Source: Luteibacter jiangsuensis (GTDB lineage Bacteria; Pseudomonadota; Gammaproteobacteria; Xanthomonadales; Rhodanobacteraceae). From it: a stretch of DNA of 64,000 bases. Every line of letters starts with the position of its first letter. Position 1 is the first letter of the stretch. The stretch covers positions 558,001-622,000 of the forward strand of contig NZ_JAUSSK010000001.1 in the NCBI RefSeq assembly GCF_030812295.1, in the 5' to 3' direction. Below the pieces are notes generated by a model. It was not told where the DNA came from and ran no database searches. It worked only from the letters and a program-made list of their open reading frames with translations. The translations under genes and the position numbers were made by a program. Positions 50,572-59,647 of the stretch are shown in pieces.

Positions 50572-51909
50572 ATGAAGGTCACTATTTTCGGCACCGGTTA
50601 TGTTGGGCTGGTCACGGGTGCCTGCCTCGCGGAAATGGGCAACCATGTGGTTTGCGTGGATGTCGACCAGGCCAAGGTCGATGGGCTTCGCAACGGCGTG
50701 ATTCCCATCTTCGAGCCCGGTCTGGAGCCGATCGTCAGGCGCAACTACGCTTCGGGCCAGCTGGACTTCACGACCGATCCCGCACCGGCGATCGCACACG
50801 GCGAGCTCATCTTCATCGCGGTGGGCACGCCGCCGGACGAGGACGGCAGCGCCGACATGAAATACGTGCTGAGCGTGGCGCGGACCATCGGCGAGCACCT
50901 CGACCGCTATGCGGTGGTCGTCAACAAGTCCACGGTGCCGGTCGGCACGGCCGACCGTGTGCGCAAGGCAATCGACGATGTGCTGGGTGAACGCGGCGCG
51001 GCGGTCGACTTCGACGTGGTCTCCAACCCCGAGTTCCTGAAGGAAGGCGACGCGGTGGAGGATTGCCTGCGTCCCGACCGCATCGTCGTCGGCTCGTCCA
51101 GCGAGCGCGCCGTGGCCCGCCTGCGCAAGCTGTATGCGCCATTCAACCGCAATCACGACCGCATGGTGGTGATGGATGAACGGTCGGCCGAACTGACCAA
51201 GTACGCCGCGAACGCGATGCTGGCGACCAAGATCAGCTTCATGAACGAGATCGCCAACATCGCCGAGCGCGTCGGCGCCGATGTCGAACTGGTGCGCCAG
51301 GGCATCGGTGCCGACCCGCGCATCGGCTATCACTTCATCTACCCGGGCGCCGGCTACGGTGGCTCGTGCTTTCCGAAAGACGTGCAAGCGCTGGAACGGA
51401 TCGCACGTGGCCACGGCTACGATGCGCGCCTGCTCGGAATGGTCGAGGCGGTCAACGCCCAACAGAAGACCCGCCTGTTTGCGCAGATCCAGAAGCATTT
51501 CGATGGCGACGTGGCGGGCAAGACAGTCGCGCTGTGGGGCCTGGCCTTCAAACCCAACACCGATGACATGCGCGAGGCGCCGAGCCGCCGCCTGATGGAA
51601 GCATTGTGGGAAGCCGGCGCCAAGGTACGCGCCTACGATCCGGAGGCGCGTGCGGAAACGACGCGCATCTACGGCGAACGTGACGACCTCGTCCTTTGCG
51701 ACAACGCGTACGACACCCTGCAAGGCGCCGATGTGCTCGCCCTTGTCACGGAATGGAAAGCCTTCCGCAGCCCCGATTTCGCGCGCATCGAGGCCGTGCT
51801 GAAGAACCCGGCGATCTTCGACGGCCGCAACCTCTACGATCCGCGCGTGGTCGAGGACGCCGGCATCGCCTATTACGGCATCGGCCGCGGCCGTTCGCTG
51901 CAGCGCTGA
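50572..51909 (+). CDS. ugd: UDP-glucose 6-dehydrogenase
   Basis: 445 residues. NAD-binding [18 protein letters not shown], the [12 protein letters not shown] segment, [29 protein letters not shown], the catalytic Cys in [10 protein letters not shown] (about residue 266) and the C-terminal [16 protein letters not shown] block. It oxidises UDP-glucose twice to UDP-glucuronate. This suggests that glucuronic acid is a component of the polymer. It lies 46 bases after wza and just before the yjbF-like gene. Confidence 0.95.
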   Translation: MKVTIFGTGYVGLVTGACLAEMGNHVVCVDVDQAKVDGLRNGVIPIFEPGLEPIVRRNYASGQLDFTTDPAPAIAHGELIFIAVGTPPDEDGSADMKYVLSVARTIGEHLDRYAVVVNKSTVPVGTADRVRKAIDDVLGERGAAVDFDVVSNPEFLKEGDAVEDCLRPDRIVVGSSSERAVARLRKLYAPFNRNHDRMVVMDERSAELTKYAANAMLATKISFMNEIANIAERVGADVELVRQGIGADPRIGYHFIYPGAGYGGSCFPKDVQALERIARGHGYDARLLGMVEAVNAQQKTRLFAQIQKHFDGDVAGKTVALWGLAFKPNTDDMREAPSRRLMEALWEAGAKVRAYDPEARAETTRIYGERDDLVLCDNAYDTLQGADVLALVTEWKAFRSPDFARIEAVLKNPAIFDGRNLYDPRVVEDAGIAYYGIGRGRSLQR

Positions 51910-51917
51910 AGGGCACG

Positions 51918-52583
51918 GTGTTCGCGCTGCGATACCTTTCCTTCGGCGGACTGGCTCTGGTGCTGGCGGTTGCGGGTGGCTGTTCGTCCGTATCGCGGGG
52001 CAGCCTCGAAGCGATTCGCCTCGCGATGCATGGCGAAAAGGTGGAGCCGACGGCCGCATCGGTCGCCGCCACGCCGTACTTCCAGCTCCAGGTGAATGGA
52101 CCGGAGGGCGAGGCCATCCTCGTCCTCGCCAAGGCCGAGCACGGACAGCTCGGTTGGTACGGCACTGGCAACGATATCGTGTTCACTCGCGACGGCGTGG
52201 TGGTGAAGACCGTCGGTCTGCCGCGGAACCTCGACGATTCGGCCTTCCCGGCCGGCAATCCATTCAAGTCAGGGCTGCAACGGTTGAACGGGCCGCTCGA
52301 CTACACGCGACGGATGGACTGGTCGCCAGGCTACCGTTACGGCGTGGTCGTGCAGGCCCATCTCGAACCGAAGGCGCTGGAGGACGTGGAGATCCTCGGC
52401 ACCGTCCGTCATTTGCGACGCATCGACGAGCAACTCAGCGTGCCCGGCCTCGGCGCGCACATGACCAACCGGTACTGGGTGGACCCCACCGACGGCTTCA
52501 TCTGGAAAAGCAGGCAGTACATCGCTCCCGGCGTCCCGCTCGAACTGATCCAGTTGCGGCCCTACCGGGAGGACGCGTCATGA
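51918..52583 (+). CDS. YjbF/GfcB-family lipoprotein
   Basis: 221 residues starting at a GTG 8 bases after ugd. Lipoprotein signal ends AGGC-SS (Cys at about residue 22). The body matches the YjbF family: YFQLQVNGPEGEAILVLAK, WYGTGNDIVFTRDGVVVKTVGLP, YRYGVVVQAHLEPKALEDVEILGT and a terminal NRYWVDPTDGFIWKSRQYI. In E. coli and others, yjbF/gfcB products assist capsule or exopolysaccharide secretion in the periplasm or outer membrane; mechanism unknown. It overlaps the yjbG-like gene (ATGA). Confidence 0.87.
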   Translation: MFALRYLSFGGLALVLAVAGGCSSVSRGSLEAIRLAMHGEKVEPTAASVAATPYFQLQVNGPEGEAILVLAKAEHGQLGWYGTGNDIVFTRDGVVVKTVGLPRNLDDSAFPAGNPFKSGLQRLNGPLDYTRRMDWSPGYRYGVVVQAHLEPKALEDVEILGTVRHLRRIDEQLSVPGLGAHMTNRYWVDPTDGFIWKSRQYIAPGVPLELIQLRPYREDAS

Positions 52584-53371
52584 ATCGCACCTCCCGTCTT
52601 TTCGGCCTGCTGCTGTGCGCGCATGCGCTGCCGCTGATGGCGCAGACAGCGACGATCCAGGTCACCGCCGAAGGCGCGGTAGGCCAGGCCGGTTCTGCCA
52701 CCTATCCCTCCGATGCGCGGCTTTCCGCCGTGGCCGAAGCCGCACGGGTCGATCCCGAGGCTTATATCCTTGGCGCGGCGTGGCTACAGCCCGCATTGCA
52801 GCGCGACCAGTTGCGCCTTCGCGCCGGCATCGATTACGAACTCGGCGCCATCCGCCGGCAGGCGCTTGGCGGCGGGAACATGCCCCTGGCCGAAACGGCA
52901 GCGACGTTCCAGGCCTGGGTCTCGGCGCGGCCGATCACCGGCCGCCGCATCGGCGTGGCGCTGGACCCCGCACGGCTCGCGGTGACGCCCACCGAGGACT
53001 GGCCGGTGCATGCCGGCGATACCCTGTTCTATCCACGGCGACCCGTGGACATCCGCGTTGTCGGCGCAGTGGACAAACCATGCCGACTGCCACACGTCCC
53101 GTTGCAGGACGCACGGCGCTACCTGGACAGCTGCCACGCGTCCGCTGCCGCGGACCCCGACCTGATCTACGTCGTGCAACCCGATGGCGCGGTCTTCGCC
53201 CAGAACATCGCCTTGTGGAATCGCGACACACCGCGACCGCTCGCGCCGGGCGCATGGATCTACGTGCCGTTCGACCGGCATGCGATCGCCGGCGCGGCCG
53301 ATGAGACCTTCAACCGCGATGTCGCCGACTTCATCGCGACCCAGCTCCTGAGCGACGAGGGCTGGCGGTAA
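52580..53371 (+). CDS. YjbG/GfcC-like capsule biosynthesis protein
   Basis: 263 residues with a signal peptide (LFGLLLCAHALPLMA-Q). The GfcC-type core includes RLSAVAEAARVDPEAYILGAAWLQPALQRDQLRLRAGI, DPARLAVTPTEDWPVHAGDTLFYPRRP with a beta-grasp-like stretch, and GAWIYVPFD near the end. GfcC is a periplasmic partner of the Wza-type export system. It overlaps both neighbours (ATGA upstream, TAATG downstream), so F, G and H are translated together. Confidence 0.85.
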   Translation: MNRTSRLFGLLLCAHALPLMAQTATIQVTAEGAVGQAGSATYPSDARLSAVAEAARVDPEAYILGAAWLQPALQRDQLRLRAGIDYELGAIRRQALGGGNMPLAETAATFQAWVSARPITGRRIGVALDPARLAVTPTEDWPVHAGDTLFYPRRPVDIRVVGAVDKPCRLPHVPLQDARRYLDSCHASAAADPDLIYVVQPDGAVFAQNIALWNRDTPRPLAPGAWIYVPFDRHAIAGAADETFNRDVADFIATQLLSDEGWR

Positions 53372-55593
53372 TGCGCACGCCACGCATGCCACGGCTCGCC
53401 ATGCGGCGAACCGCGTTGCAGGGTTGCTGCCGCGCGGGCTTCGTCCTGTGGGCTGGCGGAGCCACCGCCCTCCACGCGCAGGAAGCCTATACGCAGAGCG
53501 ATTTCGGTGGCGTCGGCCTGCTGCAGACGCCGACCGCGCGGATGGCACGCGAAGGCGAGTTCAGCTTCGTCCTCAGCCGGACGACGCCGTACACCAACTA
53601 CAACGTGTCGATGCAACCGCTGCCGTGGCTGGAGGCTTCCTTCCGTTACACCAATGTCAGCAACCGGCTGTACGGACCGCGTTCGCTCAGCGGAAGCCAG
53701 ACCTACAAGGACAAGTCGATCGACGCGAAGGTAAGGATCTGGGAGGAAAGCCGTTGGTTGCCCGCCGTGGCGGTGGGCGCCCGCGACATCGGTGGCACGG
53801 GCTTGTTCTCCAGCGAATACGTGGTGACCAGCAAGCGCGCCGGGCCGTTCGACTTCAGCCTGGGCCTGGCCTGGGGCTACATGGGCGCGCGCGGCGACAT
53901 CGCCAATCCCCTGAATTTCATCAGCAGCCGGTTCGAGACGCGGCCCACCAGCAGCACCGGCACCGGTAACTTCAGCACCAACAAGTTCTTCCGTGGACGT
54001 CCCGGCTTCTTCGGCGGCATCGAGTACCGCTCGCCCTGGCAATGGCTGCTTTTGAAGGCGGAACTCGACGGCAATGACTACAAGCACCAGCCGCAGAACA
54101 ACAACCAGCCGCAACGCTGGCCGGTCAACCTGGGCGCCGTGTTCCGCCTGAATCGCAATGTCGACCTGACGCTGGGATACGAGCGCGGCGAGGTGGCGAC
54201 CGCGGCGATCAACCTGCATACCAACCTCGCCACCCACGTCGACCCACCAAAGACGTACGATCCCAAGCCCGAGCCGGTGGCCTTCGAGTCCACGCCGGCC
54301 GAAGCGCCCCCGGCCAGCCCGGCCTCGGCCAACCCGCCCCCCGCCAACGCTGTCACCGCCAACCCGGCGACGCGTACGGCGCCGGAACAGGTGGACTGGC
54401 CGGAGGTGGCCACCGCCTTGCGTGACAACGCCGGCATCAACGTCAGCAGCATCGGCCGCCGCGGTTCGGAACTGGTGATCCACGGCCAGCAGGACCGGTT
54501 CTTCTACAGTGCCGAGGGCGTCGGCCGCGCCACGCGTATCATCGACAACCGTGTGGATCGCAGCATCGACTGGCTCACCGTTGCCAGCGAACGCAACGGA
54601 CTGAAGACCGTGGAAACCAGCGTGCACCGGCCGCGTTTCCTCGAGTTGCTCGACCACCGCATCGACCTTCCCACGTTCCGCCGCAGCGTGGAACAAGACC
54701 CGGTGACGGTGCGTGAGGAAGAAGTACTTTACCGCGCGCCACTGAAACGCTTCAACGGCGGCTTCTCGCTCGGCTACCAACAGAACCTGGGCGGCCCCGA
54801 CGCGTTCGTCCTGTACCAGGTGTACGGCGCGGCCTCGGGCACGTTCAACTTCACCCGCAACCTGTGGCTGGACGGCGTCGTTTCGCTCAACCTCTTCAAC
54901 AACTACGACAAGTTCAAGTACGACGCGCCCAGCAACCTGCCGCGCGTGCGCACCAACCTTCGCCAGTACCTCACCAGTTCCGACCTCACCCTGCCGAACT
55001 TCCAGCTCACCGGCACGCACCGCCTGGGCCAGGATCTCTACGGCATGGCGTACGCCGGCATGCTGGAAAGCATGTATGGCGGCGCCGGCGGCGAAGTGCT
55101 GTACCGTCCCTTCGGCGAGCGCTGGGCGGTGGGTGCGGACGTGAACTGGGTGAAGCAGCGTGGTTTCGACCAGGATTTCTCGTTCAGGCGTTACCACGTC
55201 ATCACCGGGCAGGCGACCGGCTACCTGGATACCGGCTTCCATAACGTGACCCTGGCGGTGAGCGTGGGCCGCTATCTCGCCGGCGATTGGGGCACCACCA
55301 TCGACGTGTCGCGCGAATTCGCCAATGGCGCGCGGATGGGTGCCTATGCGACGGTCACCAACAAGTCGGGCAGTTCCGGTTACGGCGAGGGCAGCTTCGA
55401 CAAGGGCATCTACGTGTCGATCCCGTTCGACATGCTTCTTCCACACTCGTCACGCAGCCGCGCCACCCTGCTCTGGCAACCGCTGATCCGCGACGGCGGC
55501 GCGCGCCTGAACAAGCGTTACACGCTGTACACGCTGACCAGCGACCTGGACAGCGACCTGTTCGACAAGAACCTCGGAAAGATCAGCGAATAG
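53371..55593 (+). CDS. YjbH/GfcD-family outer-membrane protein
   Basis: 740 residues. Signal peptide ends ALHA-QE. The body is full of barrel-like strands and carries the family opening DFGGVGLLQTPTARMAREGEFSFVLSRTTPYTNYN. Other marks are RYTNVSNRLYGPRS, GARDIGGTGLFSSEYVV and SKRAGPFDFSLGLAWG, plus the late EFANGARMGAYATVTNKS...GSFDKGIYVSIPFD. YjbH proteins are large outer-membrane barrels linked to exopolysaccharide secretion. A Pro/Ala/Asn-rich insert lies near residues 305-330. Its stop is immediately followed by the convergent wzb stop. Confidence 0.87.
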   Translation: MRTPRMPRLAMRRTALQGCCRAGFVLWAGGATALHAQEAYTQSDFGGVGLLQTPTARMAREGEFSFVLSRTTPYTNYNVSMQPLPWLEASFRYTNVSNRLYGPRSLSGSQTYKDKSIDAKVRIWEESRWLPAVAVGARDIGGTGLFSSEYVVTSKRAGPFDFSLGLAWGYMGARGDIANPLNFISSRFETRPTSSTGTGNFSTNKFFRGRPGFFGGIEYRSPWQWLLLKAELDGNDYKHQPQNNNQPQRWPVNLGAVFRLNRNVDLTLGYERGEVATAAINLHTNLATHVDPPKTYDPKPEPVAFESTPAEAPPASPASANPPPANAVTANPATRTAPEQVDWPEVATALRDNAGINVSSIGRRGSELVIHGQQDRFFYSAEGVGRATRIIDNRVDRSIDWLTVASERNGLKTVETSVHRPRFLELLDHRIDLPTFRRSVEQDPVTVREEEVLYRAPLKRFNGGFSLGYQQNLGGPDAFVLYQVYGAASGTFNFTRNLWLDGVVSLNLFNNYDKFKYDAPSNLPRVRTNLRQYLTSSDLTLPNFQLTGTHRLGQDLYGMAYAGMLESMYGGAGGEVLYRPFGERWAVGADVNWVKQRGFDQDFSFRRYHVITGQATGYLDTGFHNVTLAVSVGRYLAGDWGTTIDVSREFANGARMGAYATVTNKSGSSGYGEGSFDKGIYVSIPFDMLLPHSSRSRATLLWQPLIRDGGARLNKRYTLYTLTSDLDSDLFDKNLGKISE

Positions 55594-56031
55594 CTAGAGG
55601 TAACGCAGCCAGCTGTCCACGCCACGATCGATCAGGCCGTACACGTGTTCATAGGCGGGACGCTGCTGGCGGTACGGGTCGGGAATGTCCTTGCCCTCCA
55701 CCCAGCGATCCAGCAGGAACACCTTGCCGCTGACCTCCGGCGCCATCCGGCCGATGGCGGCGACATGGCTTTTTTCCATCGCGAGGATCAGGTCGGACTG
55801 GCGCAGGAGCGCGGTATCCAGCTGGCGGGCCCGGTGCGGCTCTCCATCGATGCCCTGCTCCCGCAATAATTGAAGCGCGGTCTCGTCCATGGGATAGCCC
55901 GTCATGGCGCTGAGGCCGGCGCTTCCGATCCGCACGTCGCGGCCTTCGCCCAGCCGATGACGCAAGAGGTATTCCGCCGTGGGGCTGCGGCAGATGTTGC
56001 CTACGCAGGCGATAAGTATCCGTTGGAACAT
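55594..56031 (-). CDS. wzb: low-molecular-weight protein-tyrosine phosphatase (Wzb type)
   Basis: 145 residues. The signature loop CVGNICRS starts at Cys9 and the general-acid motif is IPDPYRQ; the helix FQRILIACVGN opens the fold. It removes phosphate from the tyrosine cluster of the Wzc kinase, allowing polymer export cycles. The start at 56031 gives the canonical N-terminus. It is encoded convergent to yjbH, 20 kb from wzc but still inside the exopolysaccharide region. Confidence 0.92.
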   Translation of the reverse strand: MFQRILIACVGNICRSPTAEYLLRHRLGEGRDVRIGSAGLSAMTGYPMDETALQLLREQGIDGEPHRARQLDTALLRQSDLILAMEKSHVAAIGRMAPEVSGKVFLLDRWVEGKDIPDPYRQQRPAYEHVYGLIDRGVDSWLRYL

Positions 56032-56108
56032 AGGTACTGCAATACTCCTGGCTCGAGGCAATCATAGACGATGACTACGCCGCACATGATAAGGATCGAA
56101 AGCGACGC

Positions 56109-56735
56109 ATGACGATATGGACCGCCATCACCAGCTTCGGCGACAGCGCGTTGCTGCTGCCGTTGATCGCATGGATCGCGATCTGCCTGCTGCTGCCCAC
56201 GCCAGGGTGGCGCGACGCGCGACGCTGGGCGATCGCGGCGGCGGTATGCGGCGGCGGCGTGATGCTTTCCAAGCTGCTGTTCATGGCCTGGGGTATCGGG
56301 CCACCCGGCCTGAACTACACCGGCTTCAGCGGACACACCGCACTGGCCATCCTGGTATGGCCCACCCTCGCGGGCGTCCTTTCCCTGGGCGGCACACGGC
56401 GCCAGCGCCTGTCCATGATCGGGATGGGCGCGTGCATCGGCGCGGCTGTCGCGGTCTCGCGCCTGGTGTTGAAAGTACACAGCCCATCGGAGGTCTGGCT
56501 GGGCGCGATCCTGGGCGCCGCCGTGGTCACCTGGTTCCTGCGCGGTCTGACGCCGCACGAGGTCACCGCCAGGTCCGCCGACCCGTGGCGCCTCGCCCTG
56601 CTCGGCGGCGGCGCCCTGGCGATCGGGCTGGTTTGCTATGGCCGGGTGTTTCCCTCGCAGCACGTGTTGCAGGACATCGCCTTGTGGCTAAGCGGCCATT
56701 CCGGCGTGTTCACACGGCGCGTGGAGCTGGGTTGA
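56109..56735 (+). CDS. PAP2-family membrane phosphatase
   Basis: 208 residues with about five or six membrane helices. Two PAP2 motifs are visible: YTGFSGHTA (motif 2) and SRLVLKVHSPSEV (motif 3, with Glu where Asp is usual). The first motif (KxxxxxxRP) is not recognisable, so the active site is atypical. Some members are undecaprenyl-diphosphate phosphatases that recycle the lipid carrier; that would fit the neighbouring polysaccharide genes but is unproved. Confidence 0.78.
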   Translation: MTIWTAITSFGDSALLLPLIAWIAICLLLPTPGWRDARRWAIAAAVCGGGVMLSKLLFMAWGIGPPGLNYTGFSGHTALAILVWPTLAGVLSLGGTRRQRLSMIGMGACIGAAVAVSRLVLKVHSPSEVWLGAILGAAVVTWFLRGLTPHEVTARSADPWRLALLGGGALAIGLVCYGRVFPSQHVLQDIALWLSGHSGVFTRRVELG

Positions 56736-56748
56736 TCGAGCGCATGGT

Positions 56749-57552
56749 TCAGGTGGATGGTGGAAGCGGGATATCCCCCCGCGCCGACACCAGCCGCAGG
56801 AAGGCCTCGCGCTGGTACCGGCTCATGCGGAGCTTCTGGCCCGTATCCATCGTCACCACGTGGTGCCCGTTGAACCACGGGTGGATGGCCTGCACCCGGC
56901 GCACGTTGATGATGGCGGACCGATGGACCCGGGCGAAGTGCTTCGGGTCCAGCCGCTCGGCCAGGCTAGCCATCGTTTCGCGCATCTCGTGCACCCCGTT
57001 CATCAGGTGGATCTCGACCGCGTTGCCGTTGGCCTTGATCCAGACGATGTCGTCGACATCGATGAAGGTGACCTGGTCGCGGGTGCGGATGGGAATGCGG
57101 TCGAGGTAACCCTCGCGCCGACGCAATGCTTCCAGCACCTGCTGGATGGCTTCGCTGCCCGCGGCGCCCGTGCTCGACGCACTAGGCGCCGCCAGCCTCG
57201 TTTTCACCCGCTGCAGCGTCTGCACGAAGCGGTCGCGGCTGAAGGGCTTGACCAGGTAGTCCACGGCGTTGGCTTCGAAGGCGCGCACGGCGTAGTTCTC
57301 GAAGGCGGTGACGAACACGGTCGCCGGCATCCTCGCCGGACCGATCGCGGCCACCACGTCCATGCCATCCATACCAGGCATCTGGATGTCGAGGAAGACC
57401 ACGTCGGGCGAATGTTCGCGGATCGCCCGCACCGCGGACAGCCCATCACCATATTCGCCCGCCACGTGGACCTGTGGATCGTCGGCCAGCAGGCGAACGA
57501 TGGCGCGCCGTGCGATCGGCTCGTCATCCACGACGAGGGCGGCGATGGTCAT
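56749..57552 (-). CDS. LytTR-family response regulator
   Basis: 267 residues. N-terminal receiver: AALVVDDEPIARRAIVRLL, phosphoacceptor Asp in DVVFLDIQMPGMDG, then VTAFENYAVRAFEANAVDYLVKPF. A linker is followed by the LytTR DNA-binding domain (DRIPIRTRDQVTFIDVDDIVWIKANGNAVEIHL, then FARVHRSAIINVRRVQAI). It acts with the overlapping histidine kinase. LytTR proteins bind two direct repeats about 21 bp apart; such a repeat lies just upstream of the kinase gene at 58743-58779. Confidence 0.93.
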   Translation of the reverse strand: MTIAALVVDDEPIARRAIVRLLADDPQVHVAGEYGDGLSAVRAIREHSPDVVFLDIQMPGMDGMDVVAAIGPARMPATVFVTAFENYAVRAFEANAVDYLVKPFSRDRFVQTLQRVKTRLAAPSASSTGAAGSEAIQQVLEALRRREGYLDRIPIRTRDQVTFIDVDDIVWIKANGNAVEIHLMNGVHEMRETMASLAERLDPKHFARVHRSAIINVRRVQAIHPWFNGHHVVTMDTGQKLRMSRYQREAFLRLVSARGDIPLPPST

Positions 57553-58667
57553 ACCGTGTCGATCTCCGGCGATTCGTCCATGTCTTCGATGCGCCGGAAC
57601 GGCACATGGATGCGGCAAGCGACGCCTTCGGGCCAGAGCATGTCCAGACGCACGTGCCCCGCATCGCCGTACAACTCGTGCAGGCGCAGCTGCGTGTTCG
57701 AAAGGCCCACCCCATGGCCCTTGCGCGCACGGCTTCCTTCGCCGTTCTCCAGGGTACTGTTGCGGTTGCGCACCTCGATGCAGAGGCGATCGCCTTCCCG
57801 GCGGCTCTCGATCTCGATCACGTCGGTGCCTATCCGCTCACTGATGCCGTGGTGGATGGCATTCTCCACGATGGGTTGCAGGATCAGGCTCGGCACCGCG
57901 CAATCCAGGGTGTCCGGCGCGACGTAGATCCGTACCGTCAGGCGGTCCTTGAAGCGCATGCCCTGGATGCCGAGGTAGAGATCCAGCAGCACGAGCTCGC
58001 GCCGAAGGCTCACCTCCTGGCCATCGTAATCCTCAAGGAACGCACGCAGGAGATCGCTCAGACGCAACAGCATGTCCTCGGCGGATAGCGTGTCTTCCTT
58101 GAGCAGGGTGGCGATCGCGTGCAAGGTGTTGAACAGGAAATGCGGCTGCAATTGCGACTTCAGTGACTGCAAGCGCGACTGGGCCAGTTCGGCGGCCATG
58201 CGGCTCGCCTCCATCTCGCGACGGTTCTTTTCCTCACGAAACTGCAGCGCTTGCTGGATCGCGAACAACGACCAGTACGTGAGCAGGCCGGTGGCGAAAT
58301 GCTGGCCTAGGAACTGTCGAAATTGCTCGGCGAAGGAGCTGGGTTCGAACGGGGAGGAAATCAGGGCGCCGATGAAGAGCGACAGCATCGTGACACCAAT
58401 GCTTGCCGCGATGGGAACGTACAGGTCACGCCACCGGGCCACGCCGATGACTGGATATCTCGCCGCCAACTCGAACACGGCGGGCGCCAGGGCAGCCCAG
58501 GTGTACCACTGGATCATCGACCAACGCAGGTAATCCGTGGCGTCCCACGTGTGCCCGGACAGCTCGTCACGCATGTAGTGCTGCACGGCGAAGACGACGA
58601 CCACGATCGTCCACAAGGCGATATAGCGGCCCCATCCGATGTCGGTCGTACCGAGGCGAAGCTTCAT
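57549..58667 (-). CDS. LytS/YehU-type sensor histidine kinase
   Basis: 372 residues. Four hydrophobic segments form the N-terminal membrane part. A coiled coil (REEKNRREMEASRMAAELAQSRLQSLKSQLQP) leads to the His_kinase box SQLQPHFLFNTLHAIATLL, where the first His is phosphorylated. The ATPase part has PSLILQPIVENAIHHGI and GHGVGLSNTQLRLHELYG. It lacks an obvious large periplasmic sensor, so the signal may be in or near the membrane. Its stop overlaps the regulator start (ATGA), making a standard pair. Confidence 0.92.
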   Translation of the reverse strand: MKLRLGTTDIGWGRYIALWTIVVVVFAVQHYMRDELSGHTWDATDYLRWSMIQWYTWAALAPAVFELAARYPVIGVARWRDLYVPIAASIGVTMLSLFIGALISSPFEPSSFAEQFRQFLGQHFATGLLTYWSLFAIQQALQFREEKNRREMEASRMAAELAQSRLQSLKSQLQPHFLFNTLHAIATLLKEDTLSAEDMLLRLSDLLRAFLEDYDGQEVSLRRELVLLDLYLGIQGMRFKDRLTVRIYVAPDTLDCAVPSLILQPIVENAIHHGISERIGTDVIEIESRREGDRLCIEVRNRNSTLENGEGSRARKGHGVGLSNTQLRLHELYGDAGHVRLDMLWPEGVACRIHVPFRRIEDMDESPEIDTV

Positions 58668-58742
58668 CACAGCGTATCCGAGGGAAGAGCGAGGCCATCT
58701 TAGACGCAGTTTCCAGCGGGGGAGAAGCATTCCTTTCGCCAT

Positions 58743-58779
58743 CTACGATTCGCCCCGGCCCTCCTACGATTCGTCCCGG
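58743..58779. promoter_or_regulatory. 16-bp direct repeat, period 21 bp; candidate LytTR binding site
   Basis: CTACGATTCGCCCCGG (58743-58758) and CTACGATTCGTCCCGG (58764-58779) differ at one base and are 21 bp apart, two helical turns. It lies 76-112 bp upstream of the kinase start and about 68 bp before the divergent small secreted gene. The geometry matches that known for LytTR regulators, so autoregulation is likely. Confidence 0.6.
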
Positions 58780-58846
58780 ATGCGTTGTCCTGGCGACTCG
58801 CGCGAGGGCCAGATAGGGGCGTCATCGACCGGCTCAGGAGAGTCCC

Positions 58847-59212
58847 ATGTCATCGATCCGCGCCACTCTTGCTGTCTTCGCCCTCGCCACTGTCGCGTCC
58901 ACCGCGAGCCTAGCCGGAGACCTCACGAGACTGCCGGTGGAAAAACGCGAGGTGAGCCTGTTCACCGTGGTCAATGCCACCTTCGACAGCGTGACCGGGC
59001 TGGCCACGGCGCCAGCGAACTCTCAGGCCTTCGAGGATGTCAGGCTAGGCACCGCCCTGCCCGGCGGCCTCACCTCCGCCACCGTGCGCCTGCCGCCGGG
59101 GGACTGCCTGCGCGATGTGCGCGTCACCTTCCAGGGTGGACGTAGCCAGGTCTTCCCCGGCGTGGATGTCTGCCGGTCGCACGGCCTGCGCCTGGGTACG
59201 CAACCGACCTAG
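58847..59212 (+). CDS. small secreted protein of unknown function
   Basis: 121 residues with a signal peptide (TLAVFALATVASTASLAG-D). The mature protein has a mixed beta pattern and two Cys (GDC and DVC) that may form a disulfide. No family was recognised. GGAG lies 8 bases before the ATG. It is divergent from the LytS-like kinase and shares its control region, so it may be a target of that system; this is inference. Confidence 0.65.
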   Translation: MSSIRATLAVFALATVASTASLAGDLTRLPVEKREVSLFTVVNATFDSVTGLATAPANSQAFEDVRLGTALPGGLTSATVRLPPGDCLRDVRVTFQGGRSQVFPGVDVCRSHGLRLGTQPT

Positions 59213-59271
59213 GTGCGTCGCCGGCGTGCGGCGGCTACGCTAGCCGATCTTCATGGAACCGCCGGCGCCCG

Positions 59272-59613
59272 ATGACACGACCCGACCCCCAGAGCGACGC
59301 CGGCCAATGGCTCGACCGCTTGCTCGAAGCGCGTGCCGCCGAGGCGCAGGCGGCCCACAACACGGCGTTGGCCGCCGACGAGTTGCGCCGATACCAGAAG
59401 TTCGCCCGGCCGGGACAGCCTTCGGCGCACATCGTGCAACTTCGGCAGAAACAGGCGGCGGCGCGTCAGGCCAGCGCGCGTTCCCGGCAGGCCTTCCTCA
59501 AGGCGGCCATGGAATTCGTGCGCACCGCCGGCCTCACGCCGCCGCCCAGGACATCGCTCGATGCCTTCGTTACAGCGTGGATCGACACGCACGTGGCGAA
59601 GCACGGCGACTGA
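59272..59613 (+). CDS. small Ala/Arg-rich helical protein, unknown
   Basis: 113 residues, almost all predicted helix, rich in Ala, Gln and Arg (RAAEAQAAHNTALAADELRRYQ, then LRQKQAAARQASARSRQAFL). There is no signal peptide or known domain. The length and amphipathic pattern are compatible with a coiled coil. Reported as a likely gene because it fits the gap and strand, but support is modest. Confidence 0.5.
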   Translation: MTRPDPQSDAGQWLDRLLEARAAEAQAAHNTALAADELRRYQKFARPGQPSAHIVQLRQKQAAARQASARSRQAFLKAAMEFVRTAGLTPPPRTSLDAFVTAWIDTHVAKHGD

Positions 59614-59627
59614 AGCAAGGCATCCTG

Positions 59628-59647
59628 CCCGCGCCTCAACGCGCGGG
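59628..59647. terminator. convergent hairpin CCCGCGC-N6-GCGCGGG
   Basis: Seven-base perfect stem (59628-59634 and 59641-59647) between the convergent genes ending at 59613 and 59636. It includes the last codons of the minus-strand gene. No T-run. Confidence 0.5.

Noticed and set aside
49456-52059. 867-codon open frame on the minus strand across wza and ugd
   Set aside because: It is the antisense shadow of two well-supported genes in high-GC DNA. Its product has no domain and is rich in Arg, His, Val and Gly. The plus strand carries a clear lipoprotein and a dehydrogenase.
53260-55446. 728-codon minus-strand frame opposite yjbH
   Set aside because: Composition is Val/Ala/His/Arg-rich nonsense, while the plus strand gives a complete YjbH with signal peptide.
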